Below are positions 46,223-58,610 of a stretch of DNA of 64,000 nt, piece by piece. The position numbers and the translations under genes were made by a program. Location of the stretch: positions 24,249,799 to 24,313,798 of the forward strand of contig NC_089314.1 of the NCBI RefSeq assembly GCF_036669915.1, written 5' to 3'. The notes beneath the pieces are model-generated. The model was not told the DNA's origin and did not search any database. It worked only from the letters and a program-made list of their open reading frames with translations. Position 1 is the first letter of the stretch; each line of letters begins with the position of its first letter. The DNA comes from Pocillopora verrucosa. Taxonomy: Eukaryota; Cnidaria; Anthozoa; Scleractinia; Pocilloporidae.

Positions 46223-47495
46223 TTTTAATTCAACTCATTTCCCCCTGTAGTACGTTATGTAATAAACAGTCTCTGCACTTGTATGCATCGATCATTTCTG
46301 GTTTAATTAGTAGACAGACAACTGTAAACACTTATTTACGGAGTGGAAGGCCTCATAGAGGGATTTTTAATAATGTTTTTCAGTGGATAAAAGAACGCGT
46401 GGGGCGGCTCGACCTGTTAGACAAAATTTGTTTGTGTATACCACGCAGGTATGGTGCTTTTAGCGCGCGCTGATTGGCTATTTCAGAGATGCCTAATCAA
46501 GAGTTCGTGTTCCGATAATTTTTCTTTACACTTTTCTTGTGAGGTATATTCGAAAATAATAACTCACTCTAGTGTCTGTGAAAGTGGTTAATGTTTACCA
46601 AGCCGTAAGGTAAATATCCACCTCTACCCACTTCTACTTCGGTGGGTAATATTTGACTATACGCTTTTATTTGCCGAACCTTTTCAGCCAAGGTTTTGAA
46701 CGTGGGAATTATGAGGTACTAAGAATATAAGAGATTCGATGGGAGAGTAAACCTAAAGCAAGGAACTTAAGTCTTTTAAGAGTACCAGGGACAACTTGAA
46801 ACTATGGCAAATCTAATATGGCAGCATTTGCCTCCTAATTTTTTTTGGAATTTAGCATGCAGTTGTTATTATACACAGTGAGGCAGTCTCTCTCACTCCA
46901 TTCGATAATGTATTTCATACTGAAAACCAAGAAATTATTCAGAGGACTTTCACTGAGAATGCTTTACTTTCAAACATCTGCAATTTGCTCAATTGAGTAA
47001 ACTTGGGTGGATATGTGATAGCAAAGTCACATAGAATACTTTCAGCTCGTTTAATATTCAATATTCTGTCTGATAAATCATTTGGCCACGGCTTTTTTGG
47101 GAGAAATGTTATTCTATGAATGAAAGGGACCCATTTCCTCCCGAATCGATTATGTCACGTTTATTCAATCAAGTTACGCCTACATGAGGACGCCACATAC
47201 TTATAACACCGCGGATTGTCATACAAAGTGGGAAAATGAGCAATAATGTCTGTCTTCCCAAAGTGGAAATGTTTCCCAATGTACAGCTATGTTTCATCAA
47301 AATGATAAAAAGAACACATGGACCAAAATTAAGTTTCTTCGCAGGTTTATTTCCATGTTTTGTGATGAGTTCCACCCAATACAGTTAAGACACCCTTAAC
47401 ACAGTGAGCCTAACTACCCGGCAGTTGCAATTCAACATTCGACTGCCCCTATGATAAATCAAGAACTAGCGGGTGGAAAGAGCACTGCTGCCTAT
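46223..47495. other. Unit 3 sequence between relic 3 and copy 4
   Basis: Collinear with 28470-29721: a decayed copy of the 670-bp-type sequence ('GGAAGGCCTCATAGAGGGAT'), the decayed hairpin at 46584-46625, and the 3' flank of copy 4 with the conserved AATAAA (minus strand, 47346-47351). Confidence 0.6.
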
Positions 47496-48702
47496 TTAAG
47501 CAACAGGAGGCTCAATCTCTTCAATAATGATCCTGCTTACTGAATTCCAGCCGGTGTAAGCGTTGAAAATACCAAAACCATGGCACTGACCGACGTGCAG
47601 GCCAACACGCACGAGGCCTTTGCCGATTCCTGTGCAGTAGCCCTCTACGTTGGCGGGGCGATGGATATTCAGGTCGACATTCTGGTAGACAACAGCATCA
47701 ATAGCAGCGGGAGCCTTGCATTCGATGTCGTTGAAGGTTAAAAACCATCTCATGCAACAGTGTTTGCAACCGGCGATGCGAAGGTTGCCTATGTAAACAA
47801 CACGGAGGTATGTGTTTGGGGCAGCCTTGGTAAACGGACATTCCTTAAAAGGAAAGGTTCAAAACAATTTATTAGATGCATTGATGCAGTAAATATCTCT
47901 TTTTTCGTCTTCCTGTTCAATCTTGACAATGATGACTGCTATATATCCCCCTCCACCTTCTCTACTGTAAGAGTGAGCACCAACTATTTGCCTTCTCGGA
48001 ATACATACCAGAACTTTTCCATTATCAGTCTCAGAATTGATGTGGTTCCAAAAACACTGTTTCCATCTCCTTTGGGTCCCAGGCTCTCCTTGGATTCCCG
48101 CTGGCCCTGGTGGTCCCACTTCCCCGTTGGGTCCAGGTACACCATCCCGTCCCGGCAGTCCATCCCGTCCTGGTGCTCCATCTCGTCCCGGTAATCCATC
48201 TCGACCTGCTGGGCCTGCTTTTACTGGACAGCCTTTTTCCCTTATCTCCTGCAATTGTAAAACATTTAATTGCGACTTTACATGCCACTCTCTGAAGAAA
48301 CCCAAGAGACACTCCTTGGATGACTTGTGATCGACGATCACTTCTCCAAGAGACGAATAACTTTGTAACTCTGTAACTGCGGTGAATTAAGTCTATATAT
48401 TTGACCTGTTAATAACACCTGAAAAAATAAGTCCTTACAAGTGAACTCCCGACAATAGTGGAAATTTTCATACAGTTTTGAAAGAATTTCTCGCCACATC
48501 CTGATCCGAACAGCCCGTTCTTACCACGACTCGAATGTCGAAGTTAAATTTGTGCCTGACTCAAAAACGTTTCTACAAAAATGAATACTTTACATGGCTT
48601 TAAGTAACTTACTCTTTCCTTTAGTTCATCTGTGCCGATCACAAGCTGAAAAAAAAGGAGGTACGACAGCGCAAATGTCTGCAAAAGTTTTTTCCGATCC
48701 AT
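47496..48702 (-). CDS. CTHRC1-like secreted collagen-repeat protein, copy 4
   Basis: Exons 48613-48702, 48009-48248 and 47496-47843; 225 aa, phases as in copies 2 and 3. Signal peptide [20 protein letters not shown]. Exon 2 EIREKGC, then [38 protein letters not shown], and [20 protein letters not shown]. Last exon [75 protein letters not shown]. All family Cys conserved. The donor of exon 1 differs by one base (AGA|GTAAGT instead of AGT|GTAAGT), changing the last residue of exon 1 to Arg without altering phase. No defects seen. Confidence 0.9.
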
Positions 48703-49800
48703 CCTTCTTGAGAGAGAGAGTTCAAAATACCTTGCGTCCCAATATCATTTGTTTTAGTATGCTTCTTTTTATTTACAATTAAATGATATTTTCGAAATAA
48801 CTTTTTAATTAGTTCAACTTTAGATAAACATACTTGTTTTTTTTTCGCCGAAAAATGTCCAAATTAGATTGTAGGACAGATCGAGACATTGAATTTGTTC
48901 GTATCTTCCCCCCAAAAAAAAGAGCTGTTGGCCGTGTTGTTGACCGTGCAATTAAATATTTGCTATTAGTTTAATCAGTTAATTTGCCGCACATCACGTA
49001 GTGATTTGAAAAGTCTAAGTTAATGGTCTAGGTGGATAAAATATATCCACGAAGCGTGATTATAAATATTTGTCGCTAGATTAATTGATTATTATTTTGG
49101 TCATCCGCTAATTAATTTCAAACGATTCAAAAGAGTGGAACGCATTTCTGATACTCAACTCATTTTCCTCTGTAGTACGTTTTGTAATAAACAGCCTCTA
49201 CACATGTACGCACTGATCCTTCTAATTTAATAAGTTGACAGACAATTGTAATAACTTAATAACTGAGTGGAAGGCCTCCTAGAGGGATTGTTTAACAATA
49301 TCTTTTCGATGAAATAATTCTTGAGGCAGTACGCCCCAAAAGAATTTGTTTGTTAAAACCACACAGGCATGGTGCTTTTCGCGAGTGCAAATTTACTGTC
49401 TCGGAGATGTTCGCGAGTACCATTTATCTCCAAGCAGCCGATGAGAGTAAATCTCCATTATAATCGTTTTTCTCAGCACTGACTACAAAAAATTTCTAGT
49501 TCTCGGTTGGTATATTCGAGCATTATTCACCCTTATGTCGGTAAAAGTGGTGAATACTTACCGAGCCGTAGGTAAATATTTACTACAGCTACTATCTACT
49601 TAATTGAATAATTTTCAATTCTTTGACAAATCTGTCAAATCAGTCGAATCTAGCTAAGGTTATGAAAATTATGCACACGAAGTACTCTGAAGATATGATA
49701 TTCTAAACGGAAGTGGACCTTGAGCTACGATCGAAAGTTTTTTACGAGTATTGGGGAGATCCCCAATGTGCTTAGTGCTAAGGGTGTTTATTCACGAGCT
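48703..49800. other. 5' flank of CTHRC1-like copy 4
   Basis: Conserved promoter-proximal block (TAACTTTTTAATTAGTTCAA, about 100 bp upstream of the ATG), then a decayed single copy of the 670-bp repeat (49026-49410) and the hairpin at 49548-49586. No other feature. Confidence 0.5.
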
Positions 49801-51260
49801 ATGCGTTTGACTGCGACAAACTCTGACTCTCCCACGATGATTTCCCCTAAGTCAGCTTTGTTAAATAACAGCCTATCATTTGCAATGCTTTTATCTGCCG
49901 CATTTATTTTGCCAAGTTTATGAACAGTTTAAATATTATGTACTCAAAAGATGAGAGAGCGAATAGAAGAGGGGACCTCGAGGAAAGAAATATAATGTCT
50001 AGAGTGTTAATCGCGGATCAAAGTACTCTCTGCCTTTTGTTAAGAAATAAAAACAATTCTGGCCGAGATCAATTCAGGAGTGTTTGTGAAATAGTCGCAA
50101 CGGCTAATAACAATGGTTGAAAGAATAATTAAAGTTTCATGAGCTTGTGGCACCGAACATTTCGGGGACTGTCAAGAGCAAATTCCCCCTCGAAGATTTT
50201 AGTCTTTATGTTTTTGGTCTCGCGTTCGGATGCTTTGCCAATGAGCCACAAAGAACTCGATCGCCAATTAGGTCATATATTAATTAGGTCCTGCATACCA
50301 TAACTATCAGCATTGACTAAAGAGTGGTGACAGAGGAACACAATATCTCACTTTTTCATTTGATTCGATGAGAAGGTGGCGAGATGTTTCTAAGCCAATG
50401 ACAAGGAATAGAAGCAAAGCCACGAGCGCAATGGAATTTGCAGCAAGAGATTATTTTCTTGCTTTGCAGTTCTTCCAGAAAGAAGAACAGGACTTAATAT
50501 GGGGTAAATCCTTGTCTCTGACTCAACTTCTCTAAGCAGCCGAGACAAAATGAAACTGAGAAAAAAGAAAGCGAACTATTTGCCGATAGAGCACGCAGTT
50601 TCATCATAAATGTATGTAAAAGGCTTTCTGCAAGCGGACATCCCCTACAGCCCCCAAATGAACAAAAATTGTGGTAGCTTGCTTTAGTCTGAAGTCAGTT
50701 TCCGACTTTTTGTTGACAAGTTATCAGTTGTCGTCAAAAATTTCTCTGGCTCAGTTTCATAACGCTCTGAGGTGGCTTGGTGTCTGGTTTCGCCTCGTTA
50801 AAAGATGCTAATCGTTAGTATAACATTTCTTTTGTAATTGTGAGAGGTAACTGGTATATTTTGTGTACTTTGAGGTTTTAAAAATTATGTCCTAAGATCT
50901 TACTCTCTGCTGATGGCGGCTCAAACATATCTTCTCAGAATGCAGAATGAATATGTTTCATAGATAAGCTTTTCTTTTGTGAGGTATTTTGAATATCAAT
51001 CTGATCATTCCTTTTGATGGATGGTTTCCATTTGCGTGGGCTGGCTATGACGACTCATGTAAGATGAAAAGGGCACGGGGAATAGGAGAGAGGAATGACA
51101 GAAGATTTTATCGATTCATCCGTCCTATGAGAGCTTTAAAATCTACAAATTTCTTATGAGCAAGTTTAATTTATTCATCTATCATGCTATTATGTTCACA
51201 AACATTTTTTGTTAATACTTTCACTTAAAAAAAGGATATCCACTTAATTTTTTTTCTGCT

Positions 51261-54006
51261 CAAAACATCAGGAACGACAACGAAGGTCCTCAGCTGCTTG
51301 AAGATTGTGAAAACGTCGTCCCCAGGTTCCAGATCTCGCCAATTCTTCCCTTCCCTCCCCACCCCCCCCGACTGGTCTCTTAATCCCCTTGAGGAAACTC
51401 TTTTATAGCCAATGATGGAGAGCTTTATTACAGTTTTTATTATAATGAGGGGTTAGAAAATAAACTAACAAGAGCTCCGCTTTTAAGCTTGGCTAAATCT
51501 ATATATTACCTAATGCATAGAGACTGGCTTTCACCTTCTACTGGTGAATCCACTGATGATTAAAAGTCTTCAACCTAAACTGAAGTGAGGGAGCAGTAAA
51601 ACTCATATTTCAGGTATTCTTTTTTTTTTGATGTAGAGAAATGACGATAAAGTAGAAAGATAATGTCAAACTTCCACGGTGTGAATTACAAAATAAACAG
51701 TAAAGGGCCCATGAACGATCTTTCGCAATCTCGATATTTACACCAGGTGATTATGGATTATTCCTTTCCTTAGGGGGTAATAAAGAAAATTAAAGTTTTC
51801 TAGCCGTTATATAACCCGCTGCACTAAACTGCGCTAGAGACTGAAAAACAAGAAATGAGCAATCTTACTAAAAACACGTGCCTTTTCCCTCGCAGCGTTC
51901 TCATAAGGATCAATTTTACTTATCATTACCAACAATCCAAGACAAGATGGTGGATATCCCTCAGTATGCAAGTGTTAGAAGTTATGTCCTAACTCGTCGT
52001 TCAGTTGACTATTTCTTTTATTCTCTCTTTTCTTACCCAGGTTATTACAACGGGGACTAGCTCTGATCTCTCAAGGGAAGTGTGGGTCACCGCTTATAAA
52101 GGTGACGCTTACTGAGCTGTCAATCTCTAACCTTCGTCATGCTTGTACACTTAACTGGTGAATCACGCTAAACTACGCAGAGCGGAGTTCACATACTAAG
52201 TAGATACCTTCGCGATATTTACGCTTTATAAATTGACCTTCTACCTTACGGTCAAGGTCGAGCGAAACAAAAACAGGATTGACAATATAAAAACTATAAT
52301 GAACTTACTAACAGAATTAAAATCATACTTGAAAAGATATCTTAAGAGAAAATAGTCTTTGAAGACTGCCACATATCGGCAGAATAAACAGAACATTCGG
52401 AGAAGAAAGGGCGTACCCAAGGTACCGCCCCTAAAAGAGCTTCGTGCTAGCCGTATAAGTTATCTGATTACAAATTCAGTGCGGAAGATGAAAAGTACTG
52501 CATGTTGACACCTGAAGTCACCTCTAAGTAAAAGAGATGTCGAGCGTGCTAAATTATACCTGTAAGATACGACCGCCGAAAGGAATAAGAAATGATAAAC
52601 TGGCTTATTATAATTTTTACTGAGTGGCTTGTGCTAATATATTATTTCTATTCATTTTCATCGTTCCAATAAGTAAAAAAAAAAAAAACACCTTTAGTGA
52701 AGATTCTTGCTAGATGCCAATTTTATCTTTTGACACAAGCTTAGTAAGTAAGTGAGGTCATAACTTTTAAGCTGGGTAGCAGCATGCACGATAACTTAAC
52801 AATAAGGAGTGTTCTAGAAATGATGATCGAATCTCAATACACTTAACATTACCAAAATATAAGGTATCTTTCGAGGTTTCACGCTGGAAAATACAACTCC
52901 TGATAACTACAATAACTTCTCATATTTTCTCTGTAAGTTGCCATCAAGTGCCACTATAAATCCTTCAATCTCTCCTTGAGTAACAAACGAGTCCAAAAGA
53001 TGGTCTTCGCATTCTTTCCTTCGAAGGTTGTCCACTCGTAATAGCCTGTTTTTGGATCTATTTCTCATAGTTTGGAGCGGGGATTTTTTTCTCCTAAAAC
53101 TGCTTACTTTTCTTCGTTTAAGTATGAGCGGGAGGGGGTGGGGGAGGGGCAAGCATTAAGCTTTAAATGCGGCGAAATTCTCGCGCAAATCCAAACAAAA
53201 GAACTCCCAAAATGAGGGAATCTGTTCACCGTTTCGAAAAAAGCAACCAGGCGAGCAATTGGTGCAAAAACATAGACCCAAGATGGGTAGGGAAGAAGCG
53301 ATAAGATAATTTATAACTTTTACGTTATTTGTTGGGAAGTAAAAAAGTATACTGAATGCTGCATATGAAAAATAGAAAAACAAAATGTCTACATCCAGTG
53401 TCGGCTGAAGAAAATCTATTTAATTGGGCATAATCGTTACGTACCGTTTACCGTTACCGTACACCATTTTGGATACAACTGAGCATGCGCCTACCAGTTT
53501 CCGCTGGACTGCCTCTCAAAATATCGTGGGAGCAAAATCTCACCTGTTGTAGCTAACGTGATGTTATATAAATAGCATGTAGGTGTTGGCTATTTTCTTT
53601 CCGCTTCAATATTAACAATTTTCACTATTTCAGATCTAGTCAACTGTGCCGAGCACAGTCACAACAGAATCACAAAACAAAGAATAAACACCCCATGTAA
53701 CTAAATAAAACCTCGTGGTAAGATGAAATTCTTTTTTAAGATAGCATTGTTATATATACACGCAGTTTCCCTCGCTAATCTCAGGCTCTGCTTAAATTAA
53801 CCTGTAACCCGATCGAAATATATGATTGGATCCCGAGCGACATTTGAAACCAACCAATGTCCCGGATTGGCATAACATGTGATCAGAACGGTATGGGTGT
53901 GATTTCTTGCTTCCTTGAACTTCTCGACGATTCCAACCATTTTGACGCTAGCTTTCCACTATTTCTCCAAAACACAATAGAGTGGCCTGAGGTTGAAAAA
54001 CAGTGC
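51261..54006. other. Gene-poor stretch, nothing recognised
   Basis: Begins where homology to unit 1 stops (after 'AAGGATATCCACTTAA'). It contains a C-rich run near 51357-51370. A minus-strand frame at 52907-53152 has a charged C-terminal part (RRKECEDHLLDSFVTQGEIE) with no family I can name. No tRNA, rRNA or transposase. Confidence 0.4.
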
Positions 54007-55252
54007 TTCCTACTTTATTGAAAGACGACATTGACTGGTGGGCATCAGGACTCCGAAAATACGATTGAAGGTAAATTTGCAGTGTTTTACAAGAAATTAT
54101 GTGAACTCTAAGTAAACCACGATGATAACGAGGACGTGGCAAAACAAATTCTTTAATGAGTAGAATGATAGCTCGGTTTGCGCGTTTAAAAATTCGGGAA
54201 ATTTGCGTCGTCAGAGAAGAGGAAGTTTTCACTAAGGATTTAACGCTGCACTGATCACAAATTTTGTGCGGTAGTCGAGTTATGGTGCTGTAGGAGACAT
54301 TAAGTACATCCAGCCATCTGCGAAATTATTGCTAGAGATATAGGTTCATTTTTGTAATGGACGTATTCCAAGGTGTTGCTGTCCTGACTGCCTAGATAGC
54401 TATAGCTAGAAATATAGGTTCATTTATGTAATCGACTACTTCCTCGTTGTTCCAAATAAGGTTCCAAATATTTTAGTGTTGCAAACGCTTTCGTTTGCCT
54501 GCTTATCATTTCCGTGCTTTGGATGTATAACGAAGCGTTGATGTTTGCTTGCGAGGGAAACAGTTAAATTTGTTTCCCTCGATTCTCAAAGTTTCGCGCA
54601 ATTTTCGTCTCGGAAAACATTGAGACTCTGGAAAACAAAGCTACTCTTACCCTTGCAAGCAGACATTAAATGTACGATACAATCTGCGCATTAAGTGGCG
54701 TCCATTTTAAATTCTCGACTATGGCGCGTTATCAGTGTCAAAATTACCATGTAACCTCTCGTTCAGTATTAATTTCGAAACCTATCTTTGGTAAAACCAC
54801 AGAAAATAGGGCCCATCATTCACACCTTGTTAAATCACCATACAGCGCTGTTGTACTCGCCTCGTTCGCAGACAAGGTGCATATCGATTATTTTAATACC
54901 CAATCTCATGTCATTAATTTTTTTTCGATGAAGCTTTTTATGCGATTCTTCATCAAACGTCTTAGGTTTAGCTTCTCATGCGATCGATATTTCAAGCAAA
55001 TTGTAACCCATCAAGTTTTATGGAAATTCTTCTCCAATTAAATTTTTTATGCAAAAACATTTGAATAGATGCACCAACAATCCTAAGGGGTAAAATATGT
55101 TGCGTTAAGAAGACAGTGTCCTAGAAACACTCCTATGATGCATCGCCAGCCTGAATAGTCACGTATCATCCCACATTTGTCATATTACTAGAGACTTCTA
55201 TGGGCTGCCGTGTAATAGTCACTCAATAACCATAAATTTGTTTTTCGTTTCA
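54007..55252. repeat. 1,246-bp tandem duplication, left copy
   Basis: Begins 'TTCCTACTTTATTGAAAGAC' and ends at TTTTTCGTTTCA, directly abutting the right copy. It includes an open frame of 123 codons (54670-55041, starting MYDTICALSGVHFKF) that is identical in the other copy, and two recurrences of 'ATATAGGTTCATTTTTGTAA'-type sequence. No protein family recognised. Confidence 0.92.
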
Positions 55253-56498
55253 TTCCTACTTTATTGAAAGACGACATTGACTGGTGGGCATCAGGACTCC
55301 GAAAATACGATTGAAGGTAAACTTGCAGTGTTTTACAAGAAATTATGTGAACTCTAAGTAAACTACGATGGTAACGAGGACGTGGCAAAACAAATTCTTT
55401 AATGAGTAGAATGATAGCTCGGTTTGTGCGTTTAAAAATTCGGAAAATTTGCGTTGTCAGAGAAGAGGAAGTTTTCACTTGGGATTTAACGCTGCACTGA
55501 TCACAAATTTTGTGCGGTAGTCGAGTTATGGTGCTGTAGGAGACATTAAGTACATCCAGCCATCTACGAAATTATTGCTAGAGATATAGGTTCATTTTTG
55601 TAATGGACTTATTCCTCGGTGTTGCTGTCCTGACTGCCTAGATAGCTATAGCTAGAAATATAGGTTCATTTATGTAATCGACTACTTCCTCGTTGTTCCA
55701 AATAAGGTTCCAAATATTTTAGTGTTGCAAACGCTTTCGTTTGCCTGCTTATCATTTCCGTGCTTTGGATGTATAACGAAGCGTTGATGTTTGCTTGCGA
55801 GGGAAACAGTTAAATTTGTTTCCCTCGATTCTCAAAGTTTCGCGCAATTTTCGTCTCGGAAAACATTGAGACTCTGGAAAACAAAGCTACTCTTACCCTT
55901 GCAAGCAGACATTAAATGTACGATACAATCTGCGCATTAAGTGGCGTCCATTTTAAATTCTCGACTATGGCGCGTTATCAGTGTCAAAATTACCATGTAA
56001 CCTCTCGTTCAGTATTAATTTCGAAACCTATCTTTGGTAAAACCACAGAAAATAGGGCCCATCATTCACACCTTGTTAAATCACCATACAGCGCTGTTGT
56101 ACTCGCCTCGTTCGCAGACAAGGTGCATATCGATTATTTTAATACCCAATCTCATGTCATTAATTTTTTTTCGATGAAGCTTTTTATGCGATTCTTCATC
56201 AAACGTCTTAGGTTTAGCTTCTCATGCGATCGATATTTCAAGCAAATTGTAACCCATCAAGTTTTATGGAAATTCTTCTCCAATTAAATTTTTTATGCAA
56301 AAACATTTGAATAGATGCACCAACAATCCTAAGGGGTAAAATAAGTTGCGTTAGGAAGACGGTGTCCTAGAAACACTCCTATGATGCATCGCCAGCCTGA
56401 ATAGTCACGTATCATCCCACATTTGTCATGTCACCAAAGACTTCTATGGGCTGACGTGTAGTAGTCACTCCCATAACCATAAATTTATTTTTCGTTTC
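55253..56498. repeat. 1,246-bp tandem duplication, right copy
   Basis: Offset of exactly 1,246 bp from the left copy along nearly its whole length, with only scattered base differences (for example near 55431, 55605 and 56343) and small compensating indels. The 123-codon frame (55916-56287) is unchanged, but so is surrounding non-coding sequence, so this reflects recency rather than selection. Confidence 0.92.
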
Positions 56499-57640
56499 AA
56501 AATGGATCCAAATGTACTGCGTGAATATGCACAACGTCCTCTGGAGATGAGGAACAAATCAGAGCACTACAACAACATCAGCACATACCTCCTTTTGGTT
56601 TTTCAAAATAGTGTCATGGGAAATACCTGAAATAATCTCTTAAATGATCAAGATTAAAGTACGTCATTTGACTGCAATAGAAAGACAACATGATAGCTGT
56701 TGATATTCGTAAAAGTTTAATTTGTGAGAAGAACTGCTGGAACTTCTGAAGAAGATAGATTTTATGTCGATGTCGAGCGTTTGTGAATTTTAAAGTTGCT
56801 TTAGTTGCAAAAGAGAGGTTTATAGAAAAGAAATTGCCTCACAGAGTAGAAAATTTGCCAGTTCATTAAAAAGGAAGGCCTAGTTTACTGCTCCACTTTG
56901 CCCGGGGTATGGGGTGCGGATCTTGCTGGGAAAGTTCTTTCATGTGTAAACAGTGTCTATTTTGGGGAGCAAGGATGGTGCAATGGTGAAAGCAGCATTA
57001 TTTGAGACCAAATTTGCAACTCACTAAGTTCAATTACAATTTATTACATCCATTTTATGATAACAAATTTCAATTGCTCAAATACAGGATTTTTAGTCTG
57101 TACAAACAGTTCACTGGCTCAGTACTTAATTGGTTTGCACAAAAAGTTCAAGGAATTGTTCAGTCTGTGTCCGAATCACTTTCCATGAAATGGAATCGTC
57201 GTTTGCGAGGTTTAACCATGTTTTTTCTTAATTTCGGCGTAGAATCGCTCGTGCAAAGTGTTAAGCTACGTCGGCTCGTAACTTTCGATTTCCTTAGCAA
57301 TTTCCTCCTCTAAACACCACTTTTTCCAAACCAACAACTAAAAAGCAGTGCTTTTTACAGTTTTTTTTCAGTTGCTGTATTGTTGTTACGGTGGCGAAAG
57401 AAAACCTACTTAAAACGCCGGCAATTGTTTCGCTCGCAATTTTTCAGCGTATCCAAATGTTATGACATCCAAGGCTCGCATTTGATCGGCTATCTGTGAG
57501 TTTCTTTGATTATTGACCGATCAGAATGTCTGGTTTGTTACTTCTTTGCACTGAATTAATCCTCTCCTGCATCGAAGTACCTGAAAACTGCATTTAACTT
57601 AACCAATCAGAACTGAGTAATTTTTTCATGTATATCGATA
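56499..57640. other. Intergenic, one diverged dispersed repeat
   Basis: 57035-57140 resembles the tandem repeat at 18182-18460 (CAATTTATTACAT-CATTTTA, GCTCAAATACAGGATTT). An open frame of 103 codons at 57002 spans it and is unlikely to be a gene. Nothing else recognised. Confidence 0.45.
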
Positions 57641-57661
57641 ACGCAGTTACAGAATAGAAGT

Positions 57662-57760
57662 CAGAAAAATTAACTTCGGCGTAATTCGAACCCATGCCTC
57701 CCAGATTCTAGATGGACGCTACTGCCAACTGAGCAACGATACGACGTGATGGGAGAAAGT
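57662..57760 (-). repeat. tRNA-like SINE head or tRNA pseudogene
   Basis: On the minus strand 'ATCGTTGCTCAGTTGGCAGT' has an A-box and D-arm, 'GCGTCCATCTAGAATCTGGG' resembles an anticodon arm, and GGTTCGAATTACGCC is a B-box/T-arm. The T-stem and acceptor stem do not pair well, so a functional tRNA is unlikely. Confidence 0.55.
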
Positions 57761-57916
57761 TTAGACATTTTAGCAACTTCATGGGTTTAGCGAAGGTGAA
57801 GAAAATGTTATCTAAAGTCAGTTGATGCTTGTGCCAAAATTCTTTATTTTTGCGATTTATTTTTTTCGGTTATGACGTTGTTTCTTTAACCCATAGTGCC
57901 CGTAGTGTTTCTTTTA

Positions 57917-57972
<56 letters not shown>
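57917..57972. repeat. (TTA)n microsatellite
   Basis: Uninterrupted TTA units for over 50 bp. The poly-Asn frame on the minus strand is its translation. Confidence 0.95.
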
Positions 57973-57973
<1 letters not shown>

Positions 57974-58474
57974 ATCATTATTATTCCTAAATTTTTTTAT
58001 CATTATTTTAATCAATATATTACTTGTAGTATTGTAATTATCTTGGTGTAGCCATGTGTAACTGTACAGCACCATGTATTCTGCCATGCTTTGGTAAATT
58101 GCAAAATATCTATTTGGGTTATATTCTATTAACCAGTGACCAAGACAGATTTTTTTTCCGCACAATACAAATACAATCTCAAGCAGACAAGCGATTCCAA
58201 CAAATGAAAAAAATCAATTTCTCTGAAGTAACATCATGAGATTTGTGTAACAGATAGTAAGGAGAATTACTAAAGAAATCTTGGGAGTGAAAGGATGAAG
58301 TGTCTGTCCAAAAGTTACTGAATGCTACTATTAAAATGATATTTCTATATCTGTATGAGAGAAGGCTACTAGGAAAAGAGAGCAATTTTCATGTATTAGT
58401 TTTCTCAGTATTAATCAATGTCTTTATTTGACTATGTACTATTTGCGTCTCTGTTGTTTGTAATGGAAATAGAA

Positions 58475-58610
58475 CTGAGTGGAGTCCAATTCGGGCTGTT
58501 ATCATACGAATGATAACAAAATCGGACGACCGCGCAACGGGAGTCCGATTTGTTTATCACCAGTACAATTACAGACCGAAGTGGACGACACGAAGTGTTA
58601 TTACTGATTA
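58475..58610. mobile_element. Foldback repeat with TCCAATTCGG / ACCGAAGTGGAC ends
   Basis: 'GAGTCCAATTCGGGCTGTTA' with TCATACGAATGATAACAAAA and TCGGAC on the left pairs with GTCCGATTTGTTTATCACCA and TACAGACCGAAGTGGAC on the right, around a GC-rich centre (CCGCGCAACGGGAG). Non-coding MITE-like hairpin about 0.5 kb upstream of the GT31 gene. Confidence 0.65.

Larger units (their letters stand above)
45229..51260. repeat. Segmental duplication unit 3
   Basis: Begins 'AAATGTCAAGGAAGAGTGAC' (matching 27711) and runs through relic 3, intact copy 4, upstream flank, hairpin, small open frame and the block ending about 51260. Compared with unit 1 it has the insertion at 45579-45833 and only one decayed copy of the 670-bp repeat. 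Confidence 0.85.

Noticed and set aside
54670..56287. Identical 123-codon frames as a conserved duplicated gene
   Set aside because: The surrounding non-coding sequence is equally identical, so openness is explained by recent duplication; no family or splice support.
57662..57760. Functional tRNA gene
   Set aside because: A-box and B-box are present, but T-stem and acceptor stem pairing is poor and the context is SINE-like.
57914..58165. Poly-Asn protein
   Set aside because: Translation of the (TTA)n microsatellite.
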